DNA from: an uncultured SAR116 cluster alpha proteobacterium
GTDB lineage: Bacteria > Pseudomonadota > Alphaproteobacteria > Puniceispirillales > Marisalimonadaceae
NCBI GenBank assembly: GCA_902619615.1
Contig: CACNFD010000005.1
Location: 1-64,000, forward strand
DNA: 64,000 bases
Reading direction: 5' to 3'
The notes under the pieces are model-generated. The model made no database searches. It had not been told where the DNA came from and saw nothing but the letters and a program-made list of their open reading frames with translations. Positions 43,835-53,461 of this stretch are shown here, piece by piece (positions within the stretch are counted from its first letter, which is position 1; each line of letters begins with the position of its first letter). A program made the position numbers and the translations under genes.

Positions 43835-45175
43835 ATGAAAAACAACATAGATATTATATTAAAAGGCTCTGTCTTTAAAATGGTCTGTAAGCTATCTTTA
43901 ACTAATTTTTTAGGCGTTTCTTCAATGCCAATAATTATTTTCATGGATGCTTTTTTTATATCTAAGTTAGGAAATATAGAATTAGCAAGTTTAGCGTTAG
44001 TTTTTCCATTTTTAACTGTAATGCAAATGATGTCAGCTGGTGCTATAGGGGGGGCTACAACTTCATCAATATCGAGACATTTGGGTAAAAGTAATATCTC
44101 CGGGGCTAATTCAGCTGCATGGCATGCAATCATTATTGCAATAGTTCTTTCTCTAATTTATTCGATGTTTTTTTTATTCTTTCCAGATTATATTTTTATA
44201 AAGATGGGGGCTAAAGGTGATGTTTTAGAAAATGCTATATGGTACGCACAGGTCAGTTTTGGAGGTGCTATTTTTATATGGTTGGTCTATATTCTTTCAG
44301 CAATCTTCAGAGCAATTGGTGATGTTATTACACCTGCAATCATTCAAATTATTGGTTGTTTTTTTCAAATCATCTTTGCAGGAACATTGACTCTAGGGTG
44401 GTTTGGTTTTTCAAGTATTGGGATTATAGGGCCTGCAGTAGCTATGGTGATTAGCCATTTTATAATGGCGTTATATTTAATGTTTAATTTACTACTTAAA
44501 CAAAAAATTATCAAACTAACTCCATGTTCAATTAGTTTACGTTCTTTTAAAGATATTATGAAAGTTGGTGGTGGAGGATTAATTAATAGTATAACGATTG
44601 CTGGGACTGTTGCTGTTGTTACCGCCGCTGTAAGCAAACATGGTGTTGAGGCTCTTGCAGGATACGGCTTAGGAAGTAGATTAGAAATAATTATCACACC
44701 GCTTGTATTTGGAATTGGTTCAGTGCTAACCGCATCAGTTGGAATAAATGTTGGTGCACAACAATTACCTAGAGCAAAAATGATAGCATGGACAGGTGCA
44801 TTTATCTCTTTTTGTGTCGTTGGATTATTAGGTGCAACTGTAACTATTTTCCCAGATGTTTGGTTAAATAATTTTGAGTCAAGCACCCTAATTAGAGATT
44901 ATGCAACCTCATATTTGATAATTGTTGCTCCTTTTTACTGTTTTTTTGCTGCAGGGCAAACTTTGTATTTTGCAAGTCAAGGCCTAGGAAAGATATTTTA
45001 TCCTGTAATTGTAGGTATAATTAGATTATTATCAGTTTCAATTATATGTTATTATGTAACTTTTTATGACTTATCATTAAACTTTGTTTTTTATGGTGTT
45101 AGCTTTGGTCTTTTAGCTACAGGATTAGGCTTATGGATGTGCATGTTAGGTCCAGATTGGAAAAAACAAATTTGA
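43835..45175 (+). CDS. MATE-family multidrug/metabolite exporter
   Basis: This 446-aa protein has about 12 hydrophobic segments in two homologous halves. The first, IIFMDAFFISKLG near residue 28 and GGATTSSISRHLGK near 72, and the second, GYGLGSRLEIIITPLVFGIG near 280, are MATE motifs. It should export a cationic or organic compound using Na+ or H+. It follows the epimerase by 21 bases and may be co-transcribed, but no pathway link is proven. No regulator is adjacent. Confidence 0.9.
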   Translation: MKNNIDIILKGSVFKMVCKLSLTNFLGVSSMPIIIFMDAFFISKLGNIELASLALVFPFLTVMQMMSAGAIGGATTSSISRHLGKSNISGANSAAWHAIIIAIVLSLIYSMFFLFFPDYIFIKMGAKGDVLENAIWYAQVSFGGAIFIWLVYILSAIFRAIGDVITPAIIQIIGCFFQIIFAGTLTLGWFGFSSIGIIGPAVAMVISHFIMALYLMFNLLLKQKIIKLTPCSISLRSFKDIMKVGGGGLINSITIAGTVAVVTAAVSKHGVEALAGYGLGSRLEIIITPLVFGIGSVLTASVGINVGAQQLPRAKMIAWTGAFISFCVVGLLGATVTIFPDVWLNNFESSTLIRDYATSYLIIVAPFYCFFAAGQTLYFASQGLGKIFYPVIVGIIRLLSVSIICYYVTFYDLSLNFVFYGVSFGLLATGLGLWMCMLGPDWKKQI

Positions 45176-45438
45176 CATATTTATGGATTTTTTGACTATC
45201 CAAAAAAAGACATGGAATACATCGCTATATTCAACACACAAAAGAATAAAAAAATACCAACAACAACTTTCATGATTTTTTATTAACACAAAATAAAATT
45301 AAAGTGAAATGATGAGTTGAAAGAATACAATAAATAATAAGGCTTTTTGAAACTCGATAATTTAACACAATACTTTTCTTGACTAAGTATGGTTAAAATA
45401 TGAAATTAACTTAATTAAAAAATTTTAAGAGTTTAATA

Positions 45439-45591
45439 ATGGAAAATCCATCAGCTATTTTATATTTAATCATAGGTATTGGTTGCTTATATTTATACAG
45501 AATATTAAAAAAAAAGTGGAATATTCAAACTAGCTCAAAATCAAGTTTGTATAAAATGCTTTTTAAAAATCTTAATGACAAGAATAAATGA
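45439..45591 (+). CDS. Small single-pass membrane protein, 50 aa
   Basis: Starting at ATG 45439, the frame encodes one hydrophobic segment (AILYLIIGIGCLYLYRIL, residues 6-23) followed by a basic cytoplasmic-type tail (KKKWNIQ). It ends 31 bases before the start chosen for the hydratase. I know no relative. The upstream 263 bases hold no other gene. A similar-sized membrane ORF lies on the hydratase's other side. Confidence 0.5.
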   Translation: MENPSAILYLIIGIGCLYLYRILKKKWNIQTSSKSSLYKMLFKNLNDKNK

Positions 45592-45622
45592 AAATTTATG
45601 TTTTTTATGGAGTTATTCCTTA

Positions 45623-46387
45623 ATGGAAGCTGCAGAATTAATTTGGAATAGTTGGGAAAATGGTAAAAAAATAGAAACTTTACCAGATAGCATTATGCCT
45701 TATTCTCGAAATGAAGCTTACAAAATTCAAGAACAGATTGAAGTTTTAAGTAAAAACACAATTGTAGGTTGGAAAATAGCAGCTACTAGTAAAGATGGTC
45801 AAAATCATATAGGTGTGTCAGGTCCTTTAGCAGGAAGAATTTTTAAAGAAAAAGTAACTAATCCAAATAGTACGATAGCATTAGGATATAATAAGATGGC
45901 AGTTGCTGAACCAGAATTTGCATTTAAGATTGGTTCATTAATTAAACCTAACAAAACTTTATTTAGTGTAGAAGAGGTTATGGAATTAGTTGATACTTTA
46001 CATATAGCTATTGAATTTCCTGATTCTAGATTCAATAACTTCTCATCAGTTGGCGAACTTAATCTCATAGCTGATAACGCATGTGCTGATCAATTTGTTA
46101 TTTCTTTACCAATTGAGAAAGATTGGAAAAATATTGATTTTTCTAATTTCAAACTTTCAATATCAAATTCAAAATTCTCATATCAAGGGATTGGATCAAA
46201 TGTTTTGGGTGATCCAAGGGTTGCATTAACCTGGCTGGTAAATGAATTATCTAAAAATAATATTGTGCTTGAAAAAGATATGATAATATCCACAGGAACA
46301 TGTTCTAAACCCATACCAATTGAAGCAGGAGATATTGTTAATGCTAATTTTGGTGAATTAGGTGAAATTAGTGTTAATTTAATATGA
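45623..46387 (+). CDS. 2-keto-4-pentenoate hydratase/FAH-family enzyme
   Basis: The 254-aa protein resembles MhpD-type hydratases: GWKIAATSKDGQNHIGVSGP near residue 50, AEPEFAFKIGS near 93 (metal Glu residues), IEFPDSRFNNF near 130 and GSNVLGDPRVALTWLVNEL near 192. It would hydrate a 2-oxo-4-enoate or decarboxylate a related 2-oxo acid. ATG 45623 is preferred over 45575 because GGAG lies 10 bases upstream and the family N-terminus begins here. Its stop overlaps a small downstream membrane ORF by ATGA. Confidence 0.87.
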   Translation: MEAAELIWNSWENGKKIETLPDSIMPYSRNEAYKIQEQIEVLSKNTIVGWKIAATSKDGQNHIGVSGPLAGRIFKEKVTNPNSTIALGYNKMAVAEPEFAFKIGSLIKPNKTLFSVEEVMELVDTLHIAIEFPDSRFNNFSSVGELNLIADNACADQFVISLPIEKDWKNIDFSNFKLSISNSKFSYQGIGSNVLGDPRVALTWLVNELSKNNIVLEKDMIISTGTCSKPIPIEAGDIVNANFGELGEISVNLI

Positions 46388-46557
46388 TAAAAACTTTCAC
46401 AATTTTTTTTATATTATTTGTAATATTATGGTTATTTAAAAATAAATTACCACACATCAAAAACAAGTTAAAAACTTTACTAAGCAACCCATTTTTTAGA
46501 TCTATAGCTTTAAGAGGATTACTTCGTATAGTAAGGTTGTTGATTTTTAAAAGATGA
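46384..46557 (+). CDS. Small membrane protein, 57 aa, coupled to hydratase gene
   Basis: ATG 46384 overlaps the hydratase TGA (ATGA). The product has a hydrophobic stretch (FTIFFILFVILWLF) then a basic tail with several Arg and Lys (LRGLLRIVRLLIFKR). It ends right at the convergent tesA stop (46557 versus 46558). Overlap and composition support translation, but I know no family. Confidence 0.5.
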   Translation: MIKTFTIFFILFVILWLFKNKLPHIKNKLKTLLSNPFFRSIALRGLLRIVRLLIFKR

Positions 46558-47190
46558 TCATTTTAAATTATCATAAAACTTTAAAAAATATGGGAAAAAA
46601 TTGTTTACAATTATGCTAACTCCTTTTTTGTTGGGATGTATCATATCTTTTTGGTTTAATTTAGGTTTTAGAACTACATCTTTTAAAAAGAATGGGTAAA
46701 AAGCTGTTTCATATTTTTTTGATAACTTAGGATAAATTTCGTTAAACTCATTTACATATCTTTCTCCTAAATTATTAGGCGCTTTCATACCAATTAACAT
46801 TGTTGGAATTTTTTTTTCTTTTAAATAACCTAAAATTTTTTCAATATTTTGACTTGTATAACTTGGATCAATTCCTCTTAATGCATCATTAGCCCCAATC
46901 AGAATTATTACACCGTCATATTTATCTTCAAGAACCCATTTATATCTATTTAATAAGCCTGTAGACGTTTCTCCTGAAACACCACTATTGAAGAAAGTTA
47001 CATTGTTTATTTTGTTTTCTAATGTTTTTTGATTTAATTGACTTACAAAGTTATCTTCATTAATTAATCCATAACCTGCAATTAAACTATCTCCAAAAAT
47101 AATAATTTTTGTTGTTTTTGAGTATGCAAGTTCTATAAAAGAAAATACAAACATTAATGTATAAAATAATCTTAATATAAATTTCATCAT
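46558..47190 (-). CDS. tesA: Multifunctional acyl-CoA thioesterase I/lysophospholipase L1-like esterase
   Basis: This 210-aa SGNH hydrolase has a signal peptide (FILRLFYTLMFVFSFIELAYS), the nucleophile block IIFGDSLIAGYG near residue 28, GVSGETSTG near 70, ILIGANDALRG near 96 and the catalytic HPNKKG near 188. It is exported and cleaves acyl esters. It is divergent from ybbA-ybbP with 63 bases between, the conserved tesA-ybbA-ybbP arrangement seen across proteobacteria. Confidence 0.9.
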   Translation of the reverse strand: MMKFILRLFYTLMFVFSFIELAYSKTTKIIIFGDSLIAGYGLINEDNFVSQLNQKTLENKINNVTFFNSGVSGETSTGLLNRYKWVLEDKYDGVIILIGANDALRGIDPSYTSQNIEKILGYLKEKKIPTMLIGMKAPNNLGERYVNEFNEIYPKLSKKYETAFYPFFLKDVVLKPKLNQKDMIHPNKKGVSIIVNNFFPYFLKFYDNLK

Positions 47191-47253
47191 TTTATTTAAC
47201 CTGATTAATTTTTTTAAGAAAGATTATTTTTTCAAAATCAAAAGACTTTTTGA

Positions 47254-47949
47254 ATGATATTTAAAATGAAGAATGAAAATAAAAAAAATCTTATTGAATT
47301 AGAAAATATTCATGTAGATCTTAATAGCTCATTTGAAACAATAAATGTCCTAAAAGGAATTAATCTAAAAATCTTTAAAAATGAAAGTGTTGGTATAATT
47401 GGGGAAAGTGGAGCAGGAAAATCTACTTTAATTATGTGCATTGCTGGGTTGGAATTGATATCTAAGGGAAAAATTCTTTTCAACAAATTACCTATACATA
47501 ATCTTAAAGAAGATGATTTGGCTTTATATAGATCAAAAAATATTGGTATAATTTTTCAATCATTCAACCTTTTACCTTCAATGACAGCTCTTGAAAATGT
47601 CAATCTACCAATTGAGATATCAGGTAATTTTAAAAATAATACAATGGCAATTGAGTTATTAACTGCAGTAGGGTTGAAAAATAGAATTTTTCATTACCCC
47701 CATCAACTATCTGGTGGAGAACAACAAAGGGTCGCTATAGCAAGATCGTTAATATCAAATCCTGAAATTTTAATTGCTGACGAGCCAACTGGGAATTTAG
47801 ATAAAAAAAATAGTGAAGATGTGATTAAGTTACTTTTCAAATTAAAAAAAGATTTTGGGTCTACATTAATTTTGGTTACTCATGATACGTCTGTGGCGAA
47901 ATTGTGCGATAGAATTATAAAATTAGATAATGGCTTAATAGTGAAATAA
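47254..47949 (+). CDS. ybbA: ABC transporter ATPase (YbbA/LolD-like)
   Basis: The 231-aa ATPase has Walker A GESGAGKST near residue 50, the Q-loop IIFQSFNLLPSM near 97, the signature LSGGEQQR near 150, Walker B ILIADEPTGNLD near 172 and the switch His in VTHDTSVA. It belongs to the MacB/LolD group and should drive the YbbP permease. Its ATG at 47254 has a second ATG four codons later; either could be used. The permease gene follows after 9 bases. Confidence 0.93.
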   Translation: MIFKMKNENKKNLIELENIHVDLNSSFETINVLKGINLKIFKNESVGIIGESGAGKSTLIMCIAGLELISKGKILFNKLPIHNLKEDDLALYRSKNIGIIFQSFNLLPSMTALENVNLPIEISGNFKNNTMAIELLTAVGLKNRIFHYPHQLSGGEQQRVAIARSLISNPEILIADEPTGNLDKKNSEDVIKLLFKLKKDFGSTLILVTHDTSVAKLCDRIIKLDNGLIVK

Positions 47950-47958
47950 ATAACCAGA

Positions 47959-50490
47959 ATGTTTATAGAAACTTTTAAAAACTTAACTTTATCTTTTAGA
48001 GAATTACGTGGATCATTCAATGAATTTAAAATTGTTGTTGCTTCGATATTTTTAGGGGTATTTATTATCTCAGCTGTAGGTAGTATTTCTGAAAATCTTA
48101 AATCTGAAATCAAGAATAAAAGAGTAAAGATGTTGGGTGGTAATTTTGAATTATCAACTACTTATCAAGAATTTCCAAATAATATTAAAAGTTGGTTAGA
48201 AAATAATGGAAAGACCACTCATTTAATTGAGTTAAGAACAATGCTTTCTTATAACTCTCAATCTTTACTAAAGCGTCGGATTGTAGAATTAAAAGCCGTA
48301 GAAAATAACTACCCCTTAGTTGGGAAAGTTATAATATCTCCTTATCAGAAAGTTAAATTGTCTTTACTAACTAAAAAAAATGAAAAAAAGATCTTAATTG
48401 ATAAATCTTTAAAAGATCAACTTGGCATTGACGTTGGGGATTTCGTTTATTTAGGTAAATCTAAATTTAAAATTAATGGGATAATAGAAAAAGAACCGGA
48501 TCGAATGTTTTCTTTTGCTACGTTTGGACCAAGAGTTTTACTGTCTATAGATGCCTTAAAAGAGACAGGTCTGATAAAAGATGGATCACTAATTAAATAC
48601 AAAACAAAATTTATTCCAAATAATAAAAATAAAATTAACCTAGCATTTTTAAATGATTTAGTAAAAGGGACGAATGTTTCTATAAGGAGTATTGAAAATA
48701 CTACAAATAATTTTAATAATTTTGTTGATAGAACCTCAATATTCATTTCCTTAGTTGGCTTGATAACACTTTTGATTTCTGGTGTAGGAATTTCGAACGG
48801 AGTTAAAGGTTACATAATTAAGAAAACTAAAAATATAGCTATAATGAAATCATTAGGGGCAAAAAATTCAAAAGTATTAAATATATATCTTAATCAAATT
48901 CTGATAATTTTTTTAGTAAGTATTATTCCTGCCATAATGCTGGGAGTATCTATTCCATATTTTTTTTCATCAATTATAAGTCAGGAACTTTTCAATACAT
49001 TTGAACCATCAATTTTTTTGCAACCAATTTTAACTAGTTTGTTATACGGATTAATTACATGTATTTTATTCACTATTTTACCTCTTTTAAAAACTTATAA
49101 AATTAAGCCAATAGAGTTAATACGAAATTCATCTGAAAACTCATTGAATGAAACAACTTACAAAATAAAAGGTATAATATTTATTTTAATATCTATTTTG
49201 TGTGTTTTAACAATGAATTTAATAAATGATAAAAAATTATCATTTTATATTTTGATATCAATGACAGTATCATTTGTTCTTATTTATGGACTTACAAATT
49301 TAAAATTTTATATTTTATCAAAAATTAAATTTAAATTAGGAACAACATTTGAATATATCAGAAAAACAATTACTAAAAGTAATTCATTTGCAAGATCAAT
49401 AGTAATTTCTTTTAGTATAGGATTATCACTTTTAATTACCTTAAATATACTTGAATCAAGTCTTGATAAAAGAATTACTGCTGCAATAAATCAGCAAGCT
49501 CCTAGCCACTTTTTAATTGATATACAGCCTCAGCAAATCGAAAAAATTAAAACCACAGCATTATCAATTTTAGGTAATAATAATTTCAATTCACAACCTA
49601 TGTTAAGAGGGCGCATTACTGAACTAAATAACCAATCAGTTCAAGGTCTAAAAGTAGATAAAGAAGTTGAATGGGTCTTAAGAAGAGATAGAGCATTTTC
49701 TTGGAGTAATAAAATACCTAACAATACTAAATTAATTTCTGGTGAATGGTGGCCTGAAAACTATGATGGGCGTCTTTTAGTCTCAATTGGTGATAAAATT
49801 GCAAAAGGTTTGAATTTAAAGATTGGAGATAAAATTAAATTTAATATTCTTGGGAGAAACTTTGAGGCCCAAATTTTCAATACAAGGGAAATTATTTGGG
49901 AGAATATGGATATAAATTTTATATTTATATTGAGTAATAGTAATATTGAAAACGCTCCTCATTCATGGATTGCAACAACAAAAAATATTGGACAAAATTT
50001 AAATAATAGTTTTGTTGAAAAAATAGTTTCTGAATTTTCAAATATTTCCTCTATTTCTATTGAAGAAAGTTATAAAGCTATAAAGTCTATTTTAAATTTA
50101 TTAATAATTATTATCAATTCTATAGCATTAGTAACTCTTTTTTCTGGAATAATTGTCTTAGCAGGTATAATTGATGTAGGTAAAAAAGATAAATTATATG
50201 AAGTTGCCATTTTAAAAATACTTGGTGCCACCCCAAAAAGAGTTGCGTATCTTTGGTTTAAAGAATACTTCATAATAGGATTAATTTCGTCAGTCATTTC
50301 TCTAATTATTGGTTTTTTAGTAAGTTATGTATTGCTAAATTATATATTCAATATTGAAATATATTTTGATGTTAAAATGATTTTTGTTTTGTCTTTATTA
50401 GTCCCATTTTTAGTTACCACATTTAGTTTATTAAGAATGATTAGTTTGATTATGACAAAGCCTTTAGTTGTTTTGAGGTCTTATTTCTAA
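47959..50490 (+). CDS. ybbP: ABC transporter permease YbbP, double FtsX type
   Basis: This 843-aa membrane protein has the YbbP layout: one N-terminal segment, a large extracytoplasmic domain to about residue 250, three segments with a first FtsX domain (KNIAIMKSLGAKNSKV near 290), a second set of segments near 410-450, another large extracytoplasmic domain, and a second FtsX domain at the C-terminus (YEVAILKILGATPKRVAYL near 747). With YbbA it forms a MacB-like exporter that probably extracts or moves lipids or lipoproteins; precise role is unsettled. Size matches the family. Confidence 0.92.
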   Translation: MFIETFKNLTLSFRELRGSFNEFKIVVASIFLGVFIISAVGSISENLKSEIKNKRVKMLGGNFELSTTYQEFPNNIKSWLENNGKTTHLIELRTMLSYNSQSLLKRRIVELKAVENNYPLVGKVIISPYQKVKLSLLTKKNEKKILIDKSLKDQLGIDVGDFVYLGKSKFKINGIIEKEPDRMFSFATFGPRVLLSIDALKETGLIKDGSLIKYKTKFIPNNKNKINLAFLNDLVKGTNVSIRSIENTTNNFNNFVDRTSIFISLVGLITLLISGVGISNGVKGYIIKKTKNIAIMKSLGAKNSKVLNIYLNQILIIFLVSIIPAIMLGVSIPYFFSSIISQELFNTFEPSIFLQPILTSLLYGLITCILFTILPLLKTYKIKPIELIRNSSENSLNETTYKIKGIIFILISILCVLTMNLINDKKLSFYILISMTVSFVLIYGLTNLKFYILSKIKFKLGTTFEYIRKTITKSNSFARSIVISFSIGLSLLITLNILESSLDKRITAAINQQAPSHFLIDIQPQQIEKIKTTALSILGNNNFNSQPMLRGRITELNNQSVQGLKVDKEVEWVLRRDRAFSWSNKIPNNTKLISGEWWPENYDGRLLVSIGDKIAKGLNLKIGDKIKFNILGRNFEAQIFNTREIIWENMDINFIFILSNSNIENAPHSWIATTKNIGQNLNNSFVEKIVSEFSNISSISIEESYKAIKSILNLLIIIINSIALVTLFSGIIVLAGIIDVGKKDKLYEVAILKILGATPKRVAYLWFKEYFIIGLISSVISLIIGFLVSYVLLNYIFNIEIYFDVKMIFVLSLLVPFLVTTFSLLRMISLIMTKPLVVLRSYF

Positions 50491-50583
50491 AAACCTTCTA
50501 TATTATTTTATTAATTAGATTCTTGTAATTTTGTATTTATTAATTAGCATTATCATATAAATCTTTTATGGCAAGGGGGTGTC

Positions 50584-51417
50584 ATGGCAGAGTTTAAGAT
50601 CAAATCACTTTCAAACGTAATGGGAGCTGAAATAACTGGCTTAGATTTGAATAATAAATTAAATAATGAAGATAAGCAGAAATTAATCAAAGCGATAACA
50701 AATCATTTAGTAATATGCATTAAAAATCAAAATCTTAGTGCGACCAAATTGGTAGAGATTTCAAAGATATTTGGAACTCCAAAAAAATATTTTGTTAAAG
50801 ATGAAACCATTAAAAATATTCCTGAGGTGATAGTTGTTACAAATAGAACTAAAGACAACAAACCTGCAGTATATGCAAGTCATTGGCATACTGACGATTC
50901 TTACAGAGATAAACCAGCAACTTTAACATTTATATATCCAGAAGTTCTTCCAGAAAACGGAGGTGGAACAGATTTTATAAATTGTTATTCTGTTTACAAT
51001 GATCTTCCTTCTCAAATAAAAAATAAAATATCAACCTCTCGAGCAATCCACAAATGGCAAAGTAGACGTAATGTTTCAAAAGTTGCACAGCTATCAAAAG
51101 AACAAGAACTAGAAACACCTCCTGTTGATCATCCATTAATTAGAACACATCCTATGTCTAACAAAAAATCAGTTTATATTAATCCTAATAGGATTGATTA
51201 TATTGAAGGTTTAAATGAAATAGAAAGTGATGTTTTGTTAGATGAGCTATATGAGTTTTCATTTCAAGAAAAATATCAATATAGTCATAATTATGAAAAA
51301 GGTGATTTGGTAATTTGGGACAACCGTTGCACTATGCATAAAGCGAATTCAGATTATGATACAAGTCAATTAAGAGTTATGCATAGAGTTATGCTTGAAG
51401 GTGAAAAGGTTTTTTAA
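50584..51417 (+). CDS. TauD/TfdA-family Fe(II)/2OG dioxygenase
   Basis: This 277-aa oxygenase has SHWHTDDSYRDKPA near residue 99 (metal His and Asp), LPENGGGTDFINCY near 120, and GDLVIWDNRCTMHKA near 240 with the distal His, then QLRVMHRVML with the 2-oxoglutarate Arg. Relatives release sulfite from taurine or degrade phenoxyacids, so a C-S or C-O cleaving hydroxylation is plausible. AAGGGGGTGTC is a strong ribosome site. It heads a four-gene run: TauD-like, PhyH, thiolase, PhyH. Confidence 0.92.
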   Translation: MAEFKIKSLSNVMGAEITGLDLNNKLNNEDKQKLIKAITNHLVICIKNQNLSATKLVEISKIFGTPKKYFVKDETIKNIPEVIVVTNRTKDNKPAVYASHWHTDDSYRDKPATLTFIYPEVLPENGGGTDFINCYSVYNDLPSQIKNKISTSRAIHKWQSRRNVSKVAQLSKEQELETPPVDHPLIRTHPMSNKKSVYINPNRIDYIEGLNEIESDVLLDELYEFSFQEKYQYSHNYEKGDLVIWDNRCTMHKANSDYDTSQLRVMHRVMLEGEKVF

Positions 51418-51465
51418 TAGCTTTTTTAATACTAAAAATAACTTAGCAAGTATGAGGTATATAAA

Positions 51466-52230
51466 TTGTTATCCAAATTACAGATAGAGCAATACGAAAA
51501 TGATGGTTATGTTATTCCAGATTTCAAAATGCCAAAGGATGAACTTAACAAAATTGAAGAAAGACATAATGAATTATTAAGAAAATACCCACAATTTAAA
51601 AATTATTGTCCTGCAATCTTACATTACGATGAAAGTTTTTTTGAATTTTGCAAAAATGAAATTATTTTGAATTATGTTGAACAAATTTTAGGTTCTGATT
51701 TTGCTTTATGGAATTCAAGTTTTTTTGCTAAACCTGCAATTAACGGTCACGCAACACCATGGCATCAAGATGGACAATATTGGCCAATAAGACCTTTAGC
51801 AACATGTACTGTATGGTTGGCAATTGATGACGCAAACGTTGAAAATGGATGTTTGCGTTTTATTAAAGGTTCACATAAAGAGAAAAAACTTAAAAGTCAT
51901 AATATTAATGATAATAAAAATTTAACCTTAAATCAGGAACTTGATGAAAGTGAATACAACCAAAAAGATGCAGTTAATTTGATACTTAAAAGAGGACAGA
52001 TCTCATTACATGATGTTTATTTAGTGCATGGATCTGAAGCAAACAATTCTTCAATGGCTAGAAGAGCTATTACAATGCGCTTTATGCCAACATCAAGTGT
52101 TTTTGATCATCAAATGGTAAAAGATAAAAATTTATTCTCAAAATTAAATGCTAGCAAATATCAAGATAGAAAAATATATCATATGAGAGGTAAAGATACT
52201 TCAGGAAAAAATAACCTAACATATATTTAA
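51466..52230 (+). CDS. PhyH-family Fe(II)/2OG dioxygenase
   Basis: The 254-aa enzyme has TPWHQDGQYWPIRP near residue 97 (metal His/Asp), CLRFIKGSHKEKK near 130, HDVYLVHGSEANNSS near 184 (distal His) and RRAITMRFMP (2OG Arg). The start is TTG 51466, with GAGG 8 bases upstream and the usual family opening QIEQYENDGYVI. It is closely similar in layout to the PhyH gene two genes downstream (WHQD-x-QYWP, HGSEAN), implying a duplication. Confidence 0.9.
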   Translation: MLSKLQIEQYENDGYVIPDFKMPKDELNKIEERHNELLRKYPQFKNYCPAILHYDESFFEFCKNEIILNYVEQILGSDFALWNSSFFAKPAINGHATPWHQDGQYWPIRPLATCTVWLAIDDANVENGCLRFIKGSHKEKKLKSHNINDNKNLTLNQELDESEYNQKDAVNLILKRGQISLHDVYLVHGSEANNSSMARRAITMRFMPTSSVFDHQMVKDKNLFSKLNASKYQDRKIYHMRGKDTSGKNNLTYI

Positions 52231-52252
52231 GAGATAACAAAAAGGGGATTTT

Positions 52253-53437
52253 ATGGATCAAGCTGTAATTTTATCAACTGCTAGAACACCTATTGGGAAA
52301 GCGTACAGGGGCGCATTTAATGACACAGACGCTCCTACCCTAGCTAGTTTTTCTATGAAAGCATCAATAGAAAAAGCTGACTTAGATCCTTCTGAAATAG
52401 AGGATGTTATTTTAGGAGCTGCTGTTCAGCAGGGAAGTCAAGGATATAATATAGGAAGGCTGTCAGCTGTCTCATCTGGCCTGCCAGTTCATGTTCCGGG
52501 TATGAGTGTTGATAGACAATGTGCTTCGGGACTAATGGCTATTGCAATTGGTGCAAAACAAATAGCTTGTAATGAAATGGATGTTGTAGTTGCTGGTGGT
52601 GTTGAATCAATCTCATTAGTTCAAAATGAATTTTCTAACAAATATAAATCTCAAGATAAGTTACTAATGAAAAATAAGCCTGACATATATATGAGTATGA
52701 TTGATACAGCAGAAGTAGTAGCAAAGCGTTATAATATTAGTAGAGATGAACAAGATGAATACGCACTTCAAAGTCAAAAAAGAACTGCTAACGCGCAGAA
52801 TCAGGGTTTTTTCAATGAAGAAATCATACCTGTTAAAACTCTAAAGCTATTGAAAAATGCAGAAAATAATCAAACATCTTATGAAGAAGTAGAAATAACT
52901 AAAGATGAATGTAACAGACCTAGCACTGATATCGAGGGTCTAAGAAATTTGAAACCAGTTATGGGTGAGAAGTCATTTATAACTGCAGGAAATGCAAGCC
53001 AATTATCAGACGGATCGTCATCATCTGTATTGATGTCTGTGAAACTTGCTGAGAAGAGAAATTTAAATCCGATTGGTATATGTCATGGGGTGGCTGTTGC
53101 TGGATGTGAACCAGATGAGATGGGAATAGGTCCAGTTTATGCTATACCAAAATTATTAAAGCAAAATAATTTAAAAATGGATGATATAGGATTATGGGAA
53201 CTAAATGAAGCTTTTGCAGTTCAGGTAATTTATTGTAGGGATAAATTAGGAATTCCAAATGAAATCTTAAATGTTAATGGAGGTTCTATATCTATTGGTC
53301 ATCCATATGGAATGAGTGGAGCAAGGTTGGTTGGCCATGCATTAATGGAAGGCAAAAGAAGAAAAATCAAATATGCTGTTGTAACAATGTGTATTGGAGG
53401 AGGACAAGGCGCAGCTGGTTTATTTGAGGTGTTATAA
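52253..53437 (+). CDS. Acetyl-CoA acetyltransferase/3-ketoacyl-CoA thiolase
   Basis: This 394-aa thiolase has the acyl-Cys site DRQCASGLMAI near residue 89, NASQLSDGSSS near 246, ELNEAFAVQ near 318, GGSISIGHPYGMSGAR near 343 with the catalytic His, and the C-terminal Cys in MCIGGGQGAAG. It splits 3-oxoacyl-CoA or condenses acetyl-CoA. AAGGGG precedes the ATG. It sits between two PhyH paralogues, suggesting that oxygenase products enter thiolytic cleavage. Confidence 0.94.
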   Translation: MDQAVILSTARTPIGKAYRGAFNDTDAPTLASFSMKASIEKADLDPSEIEDVILGAAVQQGSQGYNIGRLSAVSSGLPVHVPGMSVDRQCASGLMAIAIGAKQIACNEMDVVVAGGVESISLVQNEFSNKYKSQDKLLMKNKPDIYMSMIDTAEVVAKRYNISRDEQDEYALQSQKRTANAQNQGFFNEEIIPVKTLKLLKNAENNQTSYEEVEITKDECNRPSTDIEGLRNLKPVMGEKSFITAGNASQLSDGSSSSVLMSVKLAEKRNLNPIGICHGVAVAGCEPDEMGIGPVYAIPKLLKQNNLKMDDIGLWELNEAFAVQVIYCRDKLGIPNEILNVNGGSISIGHPYGMSGARLVGHALMEGKRRKIKYAVVTMCIGGGQGAAGLFEVL

Positions 53438-53461
53438 AATTATAATTAATATGAGGTTTTT

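Noticed and set aside
44365..44886. 173-aa minus-strand frame
   Set aside because: Antisense to the MATE transporter; no motif and Ile/Pro-rich composition expected from the complement of membrane codons.
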